Origin: Lentisphaeria bacterium UBA1724
Lineage (GTDB): Bacteria > Verrucomicrobiota > Lentisphaeria > Oligosphaerales > Oligosphaeraceae
NCBI GenBank assembly: GCA_002315885.1
Contig: DCIO01000124.1
Coordinates: 1-16,299, forward strand
Direction: 5' to 3'
Length of the DNA stretch: 16,299 bases
Of the stretch, positions 14,206 to 16,299 are shown in pieces; the first letter of the stretch is position 1; each line of letters opens with the position of its first letter. The notes below the pieces were generated by a model. It had not been told where the DNA came from. It ran no database searches and was given only the letters and a program-made list of their open reading frames with translations. The position numbers and the translations under genes were made by a program.

Positions 14206-16299
14206 ATAAAGGTATGGTGTAACGGAGAAGCAGTTCACGCCCAGGTTTTCGCCGGGTTTTGCCAGCTTGTTATCCAGGGTGATGTTGACCTTGGAGTCCT
14301 TTGCGATGAAGACGATGTGGTGGAGGTTGGGGCGTGCGCAGCCGTTGTTGTGTGCGTAGCGGCCTTGTTCCCGTTTATCGATGTGCTGCCAGCAGAGCTT
14401 CTCCTGGATTTCCGCATTTTCGTCCAGGGTGGCACGGATACCGAAATCCCGTCCGTCAATGCGTTTTGCCTTGACGTCATCCACATCGAAGGTAGAGAAT
14501 TCCAGCAGGTACGTTTTTCCGGGAGTGAGTCCCAAAGCGGTCTGGCTGAGAGTGGAGACCTCGTCTTTTTCCTTGGAGAGGACGGCGAAGGTATCTCCCA
14601 CGCCATTGTTGCCGCCCCAGCGGTTCTGGGAGGCGTTGGCGAAGCCAGAAACCTTATCCAGGGAGGTATTGCCCGTGCATTCCCAGGCCAGGAAGCCCTC
14701 GGTGAAATCGCCATTGACCACGATGCCGGGGATGTAGCTGAAGCCGTATTCGTCGGAGAGCATGGTGGTCTTGCCTTCCACGCAGTAGTGTCGGAGGAGC
14801 ATGTAGCTCCAGCGATGGAGTTCGTCATCTGCGTAGTAGCTGCCCCAGTATCCCACGCAACCCAGGTCTTGGCACTCGGGGTTGTTAGCCAGGAGGTTCA
14901 TCTGCATATCCAGGTAGTATTTGTAGTCGACGGCGGGGTGATGGCGCAGAGTCAGGATGGGCAGCTGGTTGAAATTGCCCAGGATGATGCCCATGTTGGC
15001 CAGGATGTTCGGGTAGCATTTCTTGAACTGGACTACGGTGTCCAGGATGTTGTCATTCAGGTATTCCTCGGCTTTCTCCAGGCTGTCTTGCGTGCGGCAG
15101 TATGCCTCGCGCAGGAGCTTGCCGCGGCCACGGGATGCGTTGACGCAGGTGGCCAGGAAGTCTTCCGCCCAGCCGCTGGGGAAGGGCTTTCCGCAAATCC
15201 AGGTGTAGATCAGTCGGTTGTTGGGATTCTTGTATGCCTTGATGCCGTCCGCGTAGTAGACGATGTATGCGGGTTGGTTGAAGAACTGCTCGTCGCAGGT
15301 CAGGCCGTCATAACGGGGGTCATTCATGCCCGTGCTCTTTTCCAGTTTGGCAGCCAGGGAGGCGCCAGAGGGCTCGTAGGAGGTATTCAGGTTCGCCAGC
15401 CATTTGTAGCCCAGCTGGTGGAAGCGCTCCATTTCACCGGGGTCCTTGGGGGGATTGCCGCCATTCTGGGTGGTGACGGCGGGAAGGCTGTATTTCTTGT
15501 GGTATTCCCAATCGTAGGGGGGATTCTCTGTGACCAGGCTGTTGGCATTGGGGCAGTAGTTGAAAATCTCGGGGATGGAGCGAACCACCAGATTGCCACC
15601 CGCATTGGCGCCAGTGACGACCAGAGTGTGGTCGCCGATCTGCAATTCACGGAAGACTTCCAGACGCGGCGTGGTGGCGTCGATCACCGTGGTCTTGCCA
15701 TCCAGGACAATGCTCAAATTCTCGCTGGCGGCATTTTCTGCGGCGATAAAGACCCAGCCATCCCGTAGCAGGGAGAAGTGGAATTCCTGGGCATCGGCCT
15801 TGGCGGCGAGGGGTGCGTTCACCAGCTCCACCACCAGGTTGTTCAGGCGCTTCCGCTGGCCTTCTGTGACCACGGGCATTTCCACCACGGCGTAGGGGAA
15901 GGTCTCCTGGATGACGGTGTCGCCGGATTCGAAATCTACGACGGAGACTTGCATATTGCCACTGTGGACGTCGCTGGGGAGGGTGATGGTATTTTGACCG
16001 TAGAGCAGGGGGCGGGTGATGGAGTAGTCCACATCATCCAATTGCACCACGAGATTCAACCCGTCTGCCATTTTCCCGGCGGGGGGCATTGCCTTGAAGG
16101 TGACCACGGGGTTGGTGTTGGGGATATTGCACAAGAGGGGCTCCACAGGATAGAGGAAGAATCTGCCCAGCGTGTTGGCGGTTTCGCTGGGGGTAGTGCC
16201 TTCCTGGGCGGCTTCGGAGAGCGCGTAGAGCTGCACGTCTGCGAAATCAACCTCACCTGCGATATTGGAGACGTATATGACGGCTTGGTAGTCGGTGAA
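14203..16299 (-). CDS. Large protein with a CBM4/9-like C-terminus, 5' end off the window
   Basis: The minus-strand frame stays open to the right edge; 698 residues are visible and the true start is outside the window, so any internal GTG or ATG is not the start. The first 200 or so residues are beta-rich repeats (for example ITRPLLYGQNTITLP and IVLDGKTTVIDATTP). A central region from about 230 to 520 looks like an alpha/beta barrel, with DGLTCDEQF near residue 330 and GYWGSYYADDELHRW further on holding acidic residues that could be catalytic. From about 525 to the end, VVNGDFTEGFLAW and LGLTPGKTYLLEFSTFD match the start and core of CBM4/9-type carbohydrate-binding modules. The likely role is an exported glycan-active or glycan-binding protein. 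No family was firmly recognised for the central part, and no signal peptide can be seen because the N-terminus is missing. It is convergent with dtd. Confidence 0.85.
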   Translation of the reverse strand, partial: FTDYQAVIYVSNIAGEVDFADVQLYALSEAAQEGTTPSETANTLGRFFLYPVEPLLCNIPNTNPVVTFKAMPPAGKMADGLNLVVQLDDVDYSITRPLLYGQNTITLPSDVHSGNMQVSVVDFESGDTVIQETFPYAVVEMPVVTEGQRKRLNNLVVELVNAPLAAKADAQEFHFSLLRDGWVFIAAENAASENLSIVLDGKTTVIDATTPRLEVFRELQIGDHTLVVTGANAGGNLVVRSIPEIFNYCPNANSLVTENPPYDWEYHKKYSLPAVTTQNGGNPPKDPGEMERFHQLGYKWLANLNTSYEPSGASLAAKLEKSTGMNDPRYDGLTCDEQFFNQPAYIVYYADGIKAYKNPNNRLIYTWICGKPFPSGWAEDFLATCVNASRGRGKLLREAYCRTQDSLEKAEEYLNDNILDTVVQFKKCYPNILANMGIILGNFNQLPILTLRHHPAVDYKYYLDMQMNLLANNPECQDLGCVGYWGSYYADDELHRWSYMLLRHYCVEGKTTMLSDEYGFSYIPGIVVNGDFTEGFLAWECTGNTSLDKVSGFANASQNRWGGNNGVGDTFAVLSKEKDEVSTLSQTALGLTPGKTYLLEFSTFDVDDVKAKRIDGRDFGIRATLDENAEIQEKLCWQHIDKREQGRYAHNNGCARPNLHHIVFIAKDSKVNITLDNKLAKPGENLGVNCFSVTPYLY

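Noticed and set aside
14317..15768. A 483-codon plus-strand frame opposite the minus-strand gene
   Set aside because: Its product is a low-complexity Val, Gly and Ala-rich chain with no family features, while the minus strand carries clear CBM4/9-type motifs and stays open to the edge.

Overview
The window is bacterial chromosome: dense, mostly co-oriented housekeeping and transport genes with short gaps, moderately high GC in the coding regions, and AT-rich or repeat-rich intergenic DNA. Eight complete genes lie on the plus strand. One incomplete gene lies on the minus strand and runs off the right edge. The organism cannot be fixed from the sequence alone. The single-chain PurL of the shorter (about 1250-residue) type, the DUF4175-like membrane/coiled-coil protein, the large protein ending in a CBM4/9-like module and the mostly weak Shine-Dalgarno signals together suggest a Planctomycetes-Verrucomicrobia-Lentisphaerae relative (perhaps Lentisphaerota). 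That is a low-confidence inference.

Layout. 1-201: a CTAG-rich palindromic repeat array, then a CGCG-rich block, then the AT-rich leader of purL. 202-4708: purL (purine synthesis) followed by a TatD-family metal hydrolase, with a strong hairpin between them. 4709-4780: a three-copy GCGC-type repeat array filling the gap to pgi. 4781-9443: pgi (glycolysis), then a 1009-residue membrane-anchored coiled-coil protein. 9441-9539: a short dispersed repeat element. 9540-13773: a C45-like Ntn hydrolase, a dicarboxylate/amino acid:cation symporter, a MATE exporter and dtd (D-aminoacyl-tRNA deacylase), closely spaced and probably partly co-transcribed. 13774-14202: a 430-base convergent intergenic region, the most unusual part of the window. 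It holds a duplicated 3' end of dtd, a TTATCCC/GGGATAA palindrome cluster, three perfect hairpins at an exact 41-base period, and a second, inverted copy of the dispersed element. 14203-16299 (minus): a large protein with a probable carbohydrate-binding C-terminus.

The genes do not form one pathway: purL, pgi and dtd are core metabolism or translation quality control. The hydrolase, symporter and MATE genes could work together on a small molecule (cleavage, uptake, efflux), but that rests only on proximity. No complete mobile element, CRISPR array, tRNA or rRNA gene was seen. The strongest candidates for something undescribed are non-coding: a repeat element that begins exactly at the TAA stop codon of two unrelated genes, a different three-copy repeat array beginning right after another stop codon, the 41-base hairpin array, and the copied dtd tail whose changes are all silent.
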